Shown: positions 6,948 to 15,399, counted from the stretch's first letter. The stretch is 45,759 nt of DNA from an uncultured Collinsella sp. (GCA_900548935.1 URMR01000001.1:1-45759); one strand, 5' to 3'. Numbers and translations are program-made. The notes: generated by a model not told the origin, from the sequence alone.

Positions 6948-8681
6948 TTAGCTCAAAAGTCCGTTGTCGCCCAGGTAGTCCACGAAGGCATCGATGATCC
7001 GTGCCGTGCGAGTCGCGATGTCTATTTCGGTGAAGTCTCCCATGACTTGTGTCAGGCGCTTGAGTTCCGCGATCTTTGTTCCGGCTTTTCGCTTGCCATT
7101 GCCGTCGGTGTATCCCTCATAGTACTTGCGTTTATCGCAGAATCTGTAGTCGGCCGCGCGGATGTTTACACGCTTCTCGAGCAGCGCCTTGTTACCCAGC
7201 GCCTCCAGGCTGGATTGATCGACGAGCGGGTCTATCTCGTTGCGCTTCTTGGCATAGATGTGCTCAATTTCGAGCGTGGTGTCTAGGTCCATGAGTGGTT
7301 GATCTGGGTCTGCGTACGCCCACCAAGTGAGCATGGACTTTGTAACAGGCCTGCCGTTGGTGAACACGTAGGTTCGGAATCGCTCAGCAATATTTGCGCG
7401 ATTGAAGTGGTGGTTAGGAAACTCCACCGGGCGGTGCTCCACGATGTTGATCATCTCGGGATACACTGGCGAACGCAGCGCGTTCACGCCGGGTCGCTCA
7501 ATGGCGTAGGCGAAAATGAATGCCGTGATCTTGTTTAGAAAGCCGTAGAATGCCTCGTCATCGAGGACGCCGTTGCTGTCGCTGTTGGCAAGGAACCAGA
7601 CGCTTAGCAGATAGGTCCACATGCCGTTGGGGGCGTAGTTCAGCACGAAGAGCCTGCGGAGCACGCGCTCGCTGAACCCTTCCTGCGCGTCGACGCGTTT
7701 CCAGAAGCCGAGCAGCGCCTCGAGATCGTCGAGCGTGGCGTCCTCCTTGAGCATGGCGTAACCATCGGCACCGAAGAAGTCGCGCAACGATGCGGTGGTC
7801 GTGTCGCGGATGCCTTTCTTCGCGCGGCGGTAGTACATGTAGCGCGTAAATAGCTCATCGGTTGGTGTGCCGCGCATGGGCCGGAAGATAGCGTTCGCTC
7901 CCTCCTCGAGTCCCTTCCAGCGACGGATGAACTCGTCCTTGCGTCCCGTGTCGGAATAATGCTTGTAGAACTGGCTCTTGAAGATGTCGGCATCCGAGAG
8001 AGGCAGCCCTCGGTCGTTTAGAGTCGAGAAGATGCGTAGCGCGGTGTCCTGCGACTCCGCTTCAATGGGCAACAGTATCACATTGTTGATGACACGTGTG
8101 GCCATGTAGACGGTGTAGGTGGGCCACTCGCTCACCAGTTGCTCAATTTTCCTCTGGAAGAAAGCGAAGTTGCGGGCATAGGCGCTCTTCCAGCCATCGC
8201 CTACATTGCCCTCTCGTAAAATCTCGAGGAATTCATTCTTGTCGTTGTCCGATGCAACCTCGGAGTCGATCTTGAGGCGCTCCATGTTGGGCTCGTCGAA
8301 CTCGTCTGTTTTCCATACACAACGGGCGATTGCCTCGCGCATCTTCACAGACTGCTTATCCTTCATGTTGGTGAACTTGTCGTAGAACGCGCGGAGCAGC
8401 AGCATGATGGTGGTGAGGCGCTGTTGGCCGTCAATGATTTCAAGTTGGCCAGAGAGGTTCTTAAAGGTGACGATGGGCCCTAGAAAGTATTCGTCGTTCT
8501 CGCTGTCGAAACGCTCGTAGTCATCGCCTGGAAAAGCGAACGAGAACAGGTCATCCCACAGCGTTGCGCATTCATCCTCGCCCCAGGCGTAGGGCCTCTG
8601 GTAGTCGGGGATGAGGAAGTCCGATCGCTTATCGGTGAGAAGATCGCGAATCGATCGCTGGTCGATGTTGAGCTTGGACAT
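6948..8681 (-). CDS. DUF262/DUF1524 (GmrSD-like) putative type IV restriction protein
   Basis: Choosing ATG 8681, which has GGAAGG 8 bases upstream, gives 577 residues. The frame stays open further upstream but has no equally good start. The N-terminal DUF262 domain shows IPDYQRPYAWG (about 24-34) and DGQQRLTT (about 84-91), the ParB-like nucleotide-handling site of GmrS. The C-terminal part carries a DUF1524 HNH-type region with EIEHIYAKK (His near 474) and EALGNKALLEKRVN. The usual HxxP proline is missing. Single-chain GmrS-GmrD proteins restrict modified phage DNA in an NTP-dependent way. It leads the cassette with DUF6508 and the zinc-ribbon protein, inside a region of gene remnants typical of defence islands. 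A Brx-linked or other DUF262 role is an alternative. Confidence 0.85.
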   Translation of the reverse strand: MSKLNIDQRSIRDLLTDKRSDFLIPDYQRPYAWGEDECATLWDDLFSFAFPGDDYERFDSENDEYFLGPIVTFKNLSGQLEIIDGQQRLTTIMLLLRAFYDKFTNMKDKQSVKMREAIARCVWKTDEFDEPNMERLKIDSEVASDNDKNEFLEILREGNVGDGWKSAYARNFAFFQRKIEQLVSEWPTYTVYMATRVINNVILLPIEAESQDTALRIFSTLNDRGLPLSDADIFKSQFYKHYSDTGRKDEFIRRWKGLEEGANAIFRPMRGTPTDELFTRYMYYRRAKKGIRDTTTASLRDFFGADGYAMLKEDATLDDLEALLGFWKRVDAQEGFSERVLRRLFVLNYAPNGMWTYLLSVWFLANSDSNGVLDDEAFYGFLNKITAFIFAYAIERPGVNALRSPVYPEMINIVEHRPVEFPNHHFNRANIAERFRTYVFTNGRPVTKSMLTWWAYADPDQPLMDLDTTLEIEHIYAKKRNEIDPLVDQSSLEALGNKALLEKRVNIRAADYRFCDKRKYYEGYTDGNGKRKAGTKIAELKRLTQVMGDFTEIDIATRTARIIDAFVDYLGDNGLLS

Positions 8682-8779
8682 GAGCTGTACCTTCCGCTCG
8701 GGAACATTCAAGATGACACGGATTATATCGCCGAAGTCGTCATTCGCTCTATTGCTGCGAGCTACTGAATCTAGCAACC

Positions 8780-8850
8780 TCTGGCCAACCCTTACGGTTT
8801 CATGTCGTGATCCATATCGGCGCCGATCAATGCCCGTGATGCTTCTGCTT
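8780..8850 (-). repeat. Diverged repeat copy 2 (pairs with 3476-3547)
   Basis: Same orientation as copy 1, with minus-strand tail EASRALIGADMDHDMKP followed by a stop. The two copies lie on either side of about 5.3 kb containing the DUF3800 remnant, EcsC gene and DUF262 cassette. Similarity is too low for recent att sites; see copy 1. Confidence 0.5.
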
Positions 8851-8930
8851 GCACCTTCTTTAGAGAGCGCGAACGAGAGATGCGATCTACAGACGACTGA
8901 ATAGCTCCATCCGTTTTGGTTACAAGAAAA

Positions 8931-8952
8931 CATGCTGCGCGCCTGCAGCATG
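8931..8952 (+). other. Short hairpin ahead of the reductase ribosome binding site
   Basis: catgctgc (8931-8938) pairs with gcagcatg (8945-8952) around a 6-base loop, immediately before AAGGAGAGG of the gene at 8969. It could tune translation or mRNA stability, or be an operator; no effector is evident. Confidence 0.45.
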
Positions 8953-8968
8953 AAGGAGAGGGAATCCT

Positions 8969-9499
8969 ATGAATATTGTTGTATTGAGCGGTAGCCCGCG
9001 CAAGGGCGCCAATACCGACACCATGGTCGAGGCGTTTGCCGAGACCGCGCGCGAGGCCGGCCATACGGTCGAGGTCATCCGCGTTGCCAGTAAGAAAATC
9101 GCTGGTTGTCTGGGGTGTCAGTATTGCTTCGCCCACGAGGGCACTTGCGTGCAGAAGGATGACATGGCCGACGTGATCGAGTCGCTGAAAGGCGCCGATA
9201 TGGTTGTCTTCGCTTCGCCCATCTACTGGTTTGATATCACTGCGCAGGAGAAGGCCGCCATCGACCGCCTGTATGCCTTCGGTGCTACGGGCTTCCCATT
9301 CACCAAGACGGCCCTTTTGCTCGATAGCCATAGCGAGGGCGTCTATGATGCGGCGATTGCTATGTACAAGTCAACCTGCGCGTACTGCAAGTGGGAGGAC
9401 CAGGGCATTGTCACCATCAGCGGTATGACCGAGCGCGACAGCATGGCATCGTCGACCAAGTTGGAAGAGGTGCGAGAGCTCGCTCGCAAGTTGGCCTAA
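8969..9499 (+). CDS. Flavodoxin-fold NAD(P)H-dependent oxidoreductase
   Basis: A 176-residue paralogue of the reductase at 672. The FMN phosphate loop is LSGSPRKGANTDTMV (6-20), the second flavin segment is FASPIYWFDITAQEKAAIDR, and cysteines 47, 50, 53 and 60 (GCLGCQYCFAHEGTC) repeat the same Cys-rich insertion. AAGGAGAGGG sits 8 bases before the ATG. It stands alone: upstream is the divergent DUF262 gene and downstream the convergent AAA ATPase. Probably a cytosolic flavin-dependent reductase of quinones or nitroaromatics; whether the cysteines hold a cluster is not decidable here. Confidence 0.85.
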   Translation: MNIVVLSGSPRKGANTDTMVEAFAETAREAGHTVEVIRVASKKIAGCLGCQYCFAHEGTCVQKDDMADVIESLKGADMVVFASPIYWFDITAQEKAAIDRLYAFGATGFPFTKTALLLDSHSEGVYDAAIAMYKSTCAYCKWEDQGIVTISGMTERDSMASSTKLEEVRELARKLA

Positions 9500-9512
9500 G
9501 GGCAAGAAGAAC

Positions 9513-9577
9513 GCATGGCAATCGGTGTTGGTGGAAATGCTTGCTGTCCTTACCGAGAGGAATGCTGATTGCCATGC
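9513..9577 (+). other. Long-loop hairpin downstream of the reductase
   Basis: gcatggcaatc (9513-9523) is exactly complementary to gattgccatgc (9567-9577), with a 43-base loop that can form a further short cggt/accg pairing. There is no U-tract, so it is not a standard terminator. It may be a 3'-UTR structure between the two convergent genes. Confidence 0.35.
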
Positions 9578-9607
9578 AACGATGCTCCAGCGGACAATTC
9601 CGGTGTG

Positions 9608-10702
9608 CTAAAACGCCTTCTCGTTCAAGAATTCCCTGAACGCGGGGATGTCAAAGCCAACGAGACCACGCCCGCGCTCTCCGATGACGCCGTCCTCCAG
9701 GAGGCGGCGTTTGTATTGGCTTGCGTAGTTGCTGGCGACGCCCATGCGTTTGGCTATCTCCGAGACCCTGCTGGGGCCAGAATCGGGCAGCATCGCCAAC
9801 AAGAATTCGATGTCTTTGTCAGAAAGCTCCCGATAGGTCGTTTCGAGAATTCGATCGCGTAGCTCCATACGGGCAAGCAGAGAGCCCTGCTGGACATCAG
9901 GTGCGCTGATTTTGGGCGAGTTCTCCGAAACATCCCATGTGCGATATCCGACGAGCTGCATCATGTAGGGGAATCCGTCGACGGCCTTCACGGCATCCTC
10001 GAGCGCTTCTGGCGTGATTGAGCGGCCTCCAGCCTCAACGGTTTTGCGGAATGCGTTTGCAATTTCAACGTCAGTGATTCGTTCTAACTGATGATATTGG
10101 GAACGCCTGAGGAACGAGACGGAATCGTTACGCAGCAACGCCGATACTTTGTAGGGCAGTCCTGCCATGAGTAGGGCAACTTTTTTACCTTCGCGTACAA
10201 AGTGCTGGTAAACAGAGGCAAATTGAAGCATTTCTTCGAGATCGACGGTGACTTCATCGATGGTGATGAGAAGTCCGATGTCATGTTTTTCGAGTTGCTT
10301 AAAGATGCCATTCATGCGTGTGCGCCAGTTGCCCTGGGCCTCTTGAGCATATGTCCAATCGATGCCCACTGGACCAATTTGAACGCCGTTTATGCGCGCG
10401 TGAGGCTGTGAGAGGTAGCTATCTGCGGCTTCTTTGGTTCGCTCGATAATATCTTCGAGCATGCCTGGCATGGCAGAGACATTTGCTGCGATCCAGCCGT
10501 GTTCAAGCGCCGTTTCTGAAAGGAGCGAGAGAAGCGCCGTCTTGCCCGTTCCCCTTGCGCCCGTAAAAATAGTCGACAGGTTTGGATCTCCCGGGCCGTT
10601 GATAAAGCCACGGTTGATGTCACGCAGGATATGCTCGCGACCCGCTAGAAAGGGAGGGACGCTTCCAAATGTTGGGGTAAAGGGGTTCTTGCTGTACTCC
10701 AT
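9608..10702 (-). CDS. AAA family ATPase with C-terminal winged-helix-like region
   Basis: ATG 10702 has AGGAG 7 bases upstream and gives 364 residues; the frame runs further upstream only through tandem repeats. Walker A is GARGTGKTALL (48-58), Walker B is IGLLITIDEV (142-151), and a sensor-like region follows with LLMAGLP. The C-terminal ~80 residues (from about 285) contain GPSRVSEIAKRMG and ASQYKRRLLEDG, which look like a winged helix-turn-helix, the arrangement of AAA_16/Orc1-like ATPases. No signal peptide or membrane segment. It lies downstream of the topoisomerase A gene on the same strand, with a hairpin between. The role is unknown. A decayed partial copy occurs at 25192-25402. Confidence 0.8.
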   Translation of the reverse strand: MEYSKNPFTPTFGSVPPFLAGREHILRDINRGFINGPGDPNLSTIFTGARGTGKTALLSLLSETALEHGWIAANVSAMPGMLEDIIERTKEAADSYLSQPHARINGVQIGPVGIDWTYAQEAQGNWRTRMNGIFKQLEKHDIGLLITIDEVTVDLEEMLQFASVYQHFVREGKKVALLMAGLPYKVSALLRNDSVSFLRRSQYHQLERITDVEIANAFRKTVEAGGRSITPEALEDAVKAVDGFPYMMQLVGYRTWDVSENSPKISAPDVQQGSLLARMELRDRILETTYRELSDKDIEFLLAMLPDSGPSRVSEIAKRMGVASNYASQYKRRLLEDGVIGERGRGLVGFDIPAFREFLNEKAF

Positions 10703-10711
10703 GGTAGCTCC

Positions 10712-10767
10712 TTTGCAAGTTTTGCTAATTTTTGCAACTTTTGCTAACTTCTGCAAGTCTTGCTAAC
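10712..10767 (-). repeat. Three 19-bp tandem repeats directly upstream of the ATPase gene
   Basis: Units begin at 10712, 10731 and 10750, each of the form TtTGCAAgTtTTGCTAAc plus one spacer base, with one to four mismatches between units. Each unit itself holds two related half-sites (TGCAA and TGCTAA) about 9.5 bp apart, so six half-sites fall on one face of the helix. The array ends at the ribosome binding site of the ATPase. An autoregulatory or effector operator, or an iteron-like loading site, is inferred. Confidence 0.75.
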
Positions 10768-10843
10768 GGCTTAACATGCCTTGTGCCGTGGGGTTGCAGG
10801 AGTGAAAAACGGGAATTCCTATTATTCCGACTACGTTGCAGCG

Positions 10844-10886
10844 AGCGGGGCCCGGAGCGCGATGTTGCTGCGCTTCGGGCCCCGCT
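10844..10886. terminator. GC-rich hairpin after the topoisomerase A gene
   Basis: A 17-bp stem (10844-10860 with 10870-10886, one wobble) and a 9-base loop lie 37 bases beyond the stop of the gene ending at 10923. No U-run follows on the minus strand, so termination or mRNA stabilisation is plausible but unproven. Confidence 0.5.
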
Positions 10887-10922
10887 GCTTTGTAAAACCA
10901 TGACGGTTTGGCTGCCGTCGTC

Positions 10923-13163
10923 CTAGTCAAACAAGCTCGGCATGTCGTTTTCTTTCATGAGGGCGCCGGCGGAGGGGAGGCTCTGCGTGGTGAACTTCTC
11001 GGCGGAGACGCCGGCGCCAAGGATTTCCTCGGTCGTGCCGACGGTGGTGACAGAGCGGCCCTTCTTGGCGGTAAAGGCCTGGACGCCCTGCGTGTTGGTG
11101 GTCGTCTTGGTCTTGAGCAGCGACGTGTTAAAGTTCATCAGGCGGTAGTCACTCGAGACCAGCGCGATGTCGCGATCCTCCTTGAGTACCTGGGCATATA
11201 GCAGCTTGCTGCCACCGTAGATGGCGTTCTTGAGGCGCTTGCGGTTGGTCTTGGTGACGTATCCGGCAAGTGCAACGCGCGCCACGCGGCCGTTCTCAAA
11301 GACAAACAGCACATCGGCCTTGTAGTCCTCGGGGTCGATGACCCAGATGACACTCTCGTCGGGTTCCATCTCAAGATCGGTCGGCAGGTACGAGCCCAGC
11401 TGGGCCGACTTGGTGTCCTCAAATGCTGCGACCTTGCACTTGTACACCTGGCTCTTGTTGGTAAAGACCAGCAGCTCGTGGGTGTTGGAGGACGGGAACT
11501 CGATAAAGGGTTTGTCGCCGTCCTTGTACTTGAGCGTGGTCGCCTTCTTGAGCACGCGGTCCGTCATCTTCTTAAGATAGCCATCGCGCGAGAGCATGAT
11601 GGTAACCGGGTACTCCTCGACCTCGGGCTCCAGGCTTACCTCGATGACCTCATGGGGTTCGATCCTGCCCGTGCGACGCGGCATCACATACTTCTTGTTG
11701 ACCGCTGCCAGCTCGTCGCTGATGACCTTCTTGATGTTCTCCTCGCTCGAGAGAATCTCCTCAAGCTCGGCAATCTCACCCTCGAGCTTAGCGATGTCCT
11801 TGGTGCGGTTGAGGATGTATTCCTCGTTGATGTTGCGGAGCTTAAGTTCGGCAACAAACTCGGCCTGGGTCTCGTCGATGTCGAAACCCTTCATAAGGTT
11901 GGGCACGACCTCGGCTTCGAGCTTGGTGCCGCGGATGATGGCGATGGCCTTGTCGATGTCGAGCAAAATCGCCTCGAGGCCGTGCAGCAGGTGCAGGCGC
12001 TCGGACTTTTTGCCCAGGTCAAAGTTAATGCGGCGGCATGTGGACTCAATACGCCACTTGACCCACTCGTGCAGAATCTGGCGCACGCCCATAACACGGG
12101 GATAGCCGTCGACCAGCACGTTGAAGTTGCACGAGAACGAATCCTGCAGCGTGGTCGAGCGATAGAGCTTGGCCATGAGCTTGTCGGGGTCGACGCCGCG
12201 CTTAAGGTCGATGGCGATGCGCAAGCCCGAGAGGTCGGTTTCGTCGCGGATGTCAGCGATCTCCTTGACCTTGCCCTCTTTGGAGAGCTTAACGATGCGC
12301 TCGATAATGACATCGGTCTTGGTGGTGTAGGGGATCTCGTAGACCTCGATGATGCGCTCTTCGGGAATCCAGCGCCAGCGGGAGCGGATCTGGAAGCTAC
12401 CAAGGCCGGTCTCGACGATCTTCTCCATTTCCTCGCGGCGGTAGATGATCTCGCCGCCGGTCGAGAAGTCGGGCATGGGCATGTACTCGAGCAGGTCGCA
12501 GTCGGGATCCTGCAGGTAGTGCATCGTGGCGGTGCAGACCTCGTTGAGGTTGAAGCCGCAGATGTCAGAAGCCATGGCGACGCCGATGCCCTTATTGGCC
12601 GAGACGAGGATATTGGGGAACGTGGTGGGCAGCAGGCGCGGCTCCTTCATGGCGCCGTCGTAGCTGTCAACGAAGTCGACCGGGTCCTTGTCGATGTCCT
12701 TGAAGATCTCGGCGCTGATGGGGGAGAGCTTGGCTTCGGTATAACGCGAGGCGGCGTAGCTCAGGTCGCCCGAATAGTACTTGCCAAAGTTGCCCTTCGA
12801 CTCAACGAACGGTGCGAGCAACGCCTCGTTGCCGGTTGCCAGGCGCACCATCGTCTCGTAGATCGCGGCATCGCCGTGCGGGTTGAGCTTCATGGTCTGG
12901 CCCACGATGTTGGCGCTCTTCTGGCGCTCGCCCTTGAGCAGACCCATCTTGTACATGGTGTAGAGCAGCTTGCGGTGCGAGGGCTTAAAGCCGTCGATCT
13001 CGGGGAACGCACGCGAGACGTTGACGCTCATGGCGTAGGGCATGTAGTTGACCTCGAGCGTCTGCGTGATCGGCTGGTCGGTGACCTCGGAGTGCAGGCC
13101 GATGACGTTCTCGGCGTTGACCTGCTTTTTCTTCGGCTGGTTCTTCGTCTTCTTCTTTGCCAC
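10923..13163 (-). CDS. DNA gyrase/topoisomerase IV subunit A-like protein
   Basis: A 746-residue type IIA topoisomerase A subunit. The breakage-reunion domain holds FKPSHRKLLYTMY, NPHGDAAIYETM (94-105) and the catalytic tyrosine in AASRYTEAKLS (Tyr141). The tower and coiled-coil gate occupy about 360-480, and a C-terminal beta-pinwheel-like part (from about 500) ends PSAGALMKENDMPSLFD. The basic N-terminus (KKKTKNQPKKK) is unusual. The position equivalent to E. coli GyrA Ser83 is Ala99 and that of Asp87 is Glu103. It follows the B subunit gene by about 45 bases on the same strand, so the pair is an operon. The sequence is divergent from canonical GyrA, so a second, ParC-like enzyme is likely. 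Confidence 0.9.
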   Translation of the reverse strand: MAKKKTKNQPKKKQVNAENVIGLHSEVTDQPITQTLEVNYMPYAMSVNVSRAFPEIDGFKPSHRKLLYTMYKMGLLKGERQKSANIVGQTMKLNPHGDAAIYETMVRLATGNEALLAPFVESKGNFGKYYSGDLSYAASRYTEAKLSPISAEIFKDIDKDPVDFVDSYDGAMKEPRLLPTTFPNILVSANKGIGVAMASDICGFNLNEVCTATMHYLQDPDCDLLEYMPMPDFSTGGEIIYRREEMEKIVETGLGSFQIRSRWRWIPEERIIEVYEIPYTTKTDVIIERIVKLSKEGKVKEIADIRDETDLSGLRIAIDLKRGVDPDKLMAKLYRSTTLQDSFSCNFNVLVDGYPRVMGVRQILHEWVKWRIESTCRRINFDLGKKSERLHLLHGLEAILLDIDKAIAIIRGTKLEAEVVPNLMKGFDIDETQAEFVAELKLRNINEEYILNRTKDIAKLEGEIAELEEILSSEENIKKVISDELAAVNKKYVMPRRTGRIEPHEVIEVSLEPEVEEYPVTIMLSRDGYLKKMTDRVLKKATTLKYKDGDKPFIEFPSSNTHELLVFTNKSQVYKCKVAAFEDTKSAQLGSYLPTDLEMEPDESVIWVIDPEDYKADVLFVFENGRVARVALAGYVTKTNRKRLKNAIYGGSKLLYAQVLKEDRDIALVSSDYRLMNFNTSLLKTKTTTNTQGVQAFTAKKGRSVTTVGTTEEILGAGVSAEKFTTQSLPSAGALMKENDMPSLFD

Positions 13164-13208
13164 GATTTCCTCTTGAACTTCTTATGGGCCGTCGTTATCG
13201 ATTTGCTG

Positions 13209-15206
13209 CTATTGCAGGTCCAGCTGGTCCAGGTATTCCTTGCCATGCTCGGAGATATGGCGCTTGCGGCCCGCCTCGTCGTTGCCCAGCAACAGGTTGA
13301 ACATGGTCTCCATCTTGGTGACGTCCTCGGGCTCCACCTTGATCAGGCGACGCGTCTCGGGGTTCATGGTGGTGAGCCACATCATGTCCGGATCGTTCTC
13401 ACCAAGACCCTTGGAGCGGTTGATGGAGCACTTCTGGTCGCCGATCTCCTTGAGGATGCCGTTCTTCTCGAGCTCGGTGTAGGCAAAGTAGGTCTTTTCT
13501 TTGCAGTTGATCTCGTAGAGCGGTGACTCGGCGATATACACGTAACCCTCGTCGATAAGTGTGGGCACTAGGCGGTAGAGCATGGTGAGCACGAGCGTAC
13601 GGATGTGATAACCGTCGACGTCGGCGTCCGTACAGATGATGACCTTGTTCCAGTTGAGGTTGTCCAGGTCAAAGGCACCAAGGTTCTTGATGCGCTTGTC
13701 CTTGATCTCCACGCCGCAGCCCAACACGCGCATGAGGTCCATGATGATGTCGGACTTAAAGATGCGCGGGTAGTCCTCCTTCAGGCAGTTGAGGATTTTG
13801 CCGCGGACGGGCATAACGCCCTGGAACTCGGCGTCGCGCGAGGTGCGAATGGCGCCTGCTGCCGAGTCGCCCTCTACGATGTAGATCTCGCGACGGCTCT
13901 TGTCCTTGGAACGGCAGTCGATGAACTTCTGCACGCGGTTGGCCATGTCGGTCTTCTGCTGCAGGTTGGTCTTGATGCTCTGACGCGTCTTCTCGGCGTT
14001 CTCGCGCGAGCGCTTGTTGATGAGCACCTGCTCCATGATCTTATTGGCAGCGTCCTTGTTCTCGATCAGGTAGGTCGAGAGGCGCTCCTTAAAGAAGGCA
14101 GTCATGGCCTGCTGGATAAAGCGGTTATTGATGGCCTTCTTGGTCTGGTTTTCGTAGGACGTCTGGGTGGAGAAGCAGTTGGTTACTAGTACCAGACAGT
14201 CCTGGACGTCTTGCCACTTAATGCCGCTCTCGTTTTTGTTGTATTTGCCCTGTTGCTTGATGTAGGCATCGATGGCGCTGGTGAGGGCGCTGCGGGCAGC
14301 CTTCTCGGGCGAGCCGCCGTTCTCGAGCCACGATGAGTTGTGGTAGTACTCCTGCATCGTGAAGGTGCGCGAGAAGCACATGCACGCGGTGATCTTTACG
14401 TTGTAGTCGGGCAGGTCCTCGCGATCGCGACCGCGACGGTCGGCCTCGATAAAGAAGGGCTCGGTGAGATAGTCGGTACCGACCTTTTCGAGCACGTAGT
14501 CCTCGATGCCCTTGGGATAGCAAAAATCCTCTTCGGAAAACTCGCCGTCGTCGCCCTCGATGCGCAGACGGAAGGTCACGTTGGCGTTGACCACGGCCTG
14601 GCGGCGCATGGTCTCGCGATACCAATCGTGGGGGATGCTGATGGAGGTAAAGACTTCAAGATCGGGGCGCCATTTGATGGTGGTGCCGGTGCGGTCCTCG
14701 TCGCTGGGCTCAATCTCGAGTGCCTTCTTTTTGGCGCCGACGACCTTGCCCTTCTTAAAGTGCAGGGAGTACTTGTTGCCGTCGCGCCAAACCGTGACGT
14801 CCATGTATTCGGAGGCGTACTGGGTCGCGCACGAGCCCAAGCCATTGGTGCCGAGTGAGAAGTCGTAGTCGCCGCCCTGGTTGTTATTGTATTTGCCGCC
14901 AGCGTAGAGCTCGCAGAAGACGAGCTCCCAGTTAAAGCGCTTCTCGGAAGGGTTCCAGTCGAGCGGGCAGCCACGGCCATTGTCCTCTACCTGAATAGAG
15001 CCATCGCGAAAGGCGGTAAGGGTGATGAGCTTGCCGTAGCCCTGGCGCGCCTCGTCAACGGCGTTGGACAGGATCTCGAAGGCGGCATGCGCGCAGCCGT
15101 CGAGCCCGTCCGAGCCAAAGATAACGGCGGGGCGCAGGCGTACGCGCTCCTCGTCCTTGAGCTGGCGGATACTGTCGTTACCATAGTTTGCGGTGTTTTT
15201 TGCCAT
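13209..15206 (-). CDS. DNA gyrase/topoisomerase IV subunit B-like protein (divergent)
   Basis: This 665-residue protein has the GHKL ATPase motifs EILSNAVDEA (44-53), EDNGRGCP (74-81) and GTNGLGS (119-125). The transducer domain follows, then the Toprim motifs EGDSAAG (445-451), PVRGKILN (466-473) and CTDADVDG (525-532), and RSKGLGE (597-603). The full set of catalytic motifs suggests an active ATPase/metal-binding subunit. The loops differ from canonical GyrB/ParE (for example GSDGLDGCAHAAFEILS), as in a divergent clade also found in Firmicutes. It lies immediately upstream of the A subunit. Whether it decatenates or supercoils cannot be read from the sequence. Confidence 0.9.
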   Translation of the reverse strand: MAKNTANYGNDSIRQLKDEERVRLRPAVIFGSDGLDGCAHAAFEILSNAVDEARQGYGKLITLTAFRDGSIQVEDNGRGCPLDWNPSEKRFNWELVFCELYAGGKYNNNQGGDYDFSLGTNGLGSCATQYASEYMDVTVWRDGNKYSLHFKKGKVVGAKKKALEIEPSDEDRTGTTIKWRPDLEVFTSISIPHDWYRETMRRQAVVNANVTFRLRIEGDDGEFSEEDFCYPKGIEDYVLEKVGTDYLTEPFFIEADRRGRDREDLPDYNVKITACMCFSRTFTMQEYYHNSSWLENGGSPEKAARSALTSAIDAYIKQQGKYNKNESGIKWQDVQDCLVLVTNCFSTQTSYENQTKKAINNRFIQQAMTAFFKERLSTYLIENKDAANKIMEQVLINKRSRENAEKTRQSIKTNLQQKTDMANRVQKFIDCRSKDKSRREIYIVEGDSAAGAIRTSRDAEFQGVMPVRGKILNCLKEDYPRIFKSDIIMDLMRVLGCGVEIKDKRIKNLGAFDLDNLNWNKVIICTDADVDGYHIRTLVLTMLYRLVPTLIDEGYVYIAESPLYEINCKEKTYFAYTELEKNGILKEIGDQKCSINRSKGLGENDPDMMWLTTMNPETRRLIKVEPEDVTKMETMFNLLLGNDEAGRKRHISEHGKEYLDQLDLQ

Positions 15207-15295
15207 ACTCGCTCTCTCGGTGTTCCCTTGCTGCGTTTAAGTCATATAGATAGTCAAGTTAGCATAGCCCAGCCCTTGGGCGATTCCAACCAACA

Positions 15296-15371
15296 CGAAA
15301 TCCATCGAACAATCGTTCGGAGTTCGATGGATTTCGTTTGCTCGGACAAAACCGAGTCGGTTTTGTCCGAG
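15296..15371. repeat. Two adjacent palindromic hairpins
   Basis: Hairpin 1: cgaaatccatcgaac (15296-15310) with its exact complement at 15322-15336, loop 11 bases. Hairpin 2: ctcggacaaaacc (15341-15353) with its exact complement at 15359-15371, loop gagtc. They sit between divergent genes, so they are not simple terminators; a REP-like element or a promoter-region structure is possible. Confidence 0.7.
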
Positions 15372-15399
15372 TAAGTTTGAATGGCGAATTGAAATTGGT

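Noticed and set aside
8682..8951. Extended N-terminus of the DUF262 protein
   Set aside because: The extra 90 codons carry no domain and overlap the repeat at 8780; the ATG at 8681 has a good ribosome binding site and matches the family's start.
9513..9577. Terminator downstream of the reductase at 8969
   Set aside because: The stem is exact but the loop is 43 bases and no U-tract follows, so it is listed only as a structure.
10712..10767. CRISPR-like array
   Set aside because: Units are 18-19 bp with no variable spacers; this is a tandem repeat.
11478..13526. A 682-codon plus-strand open frame antisense to the topoisomerase A gene
   Set aside because: It is the mirror of a high-GC gene with strong codon bias, has the Val/Leu/Asp-rich composition of antisense frames, no ribosome binding site and no domains; the minus-strand frame has all the catalytic motifs.
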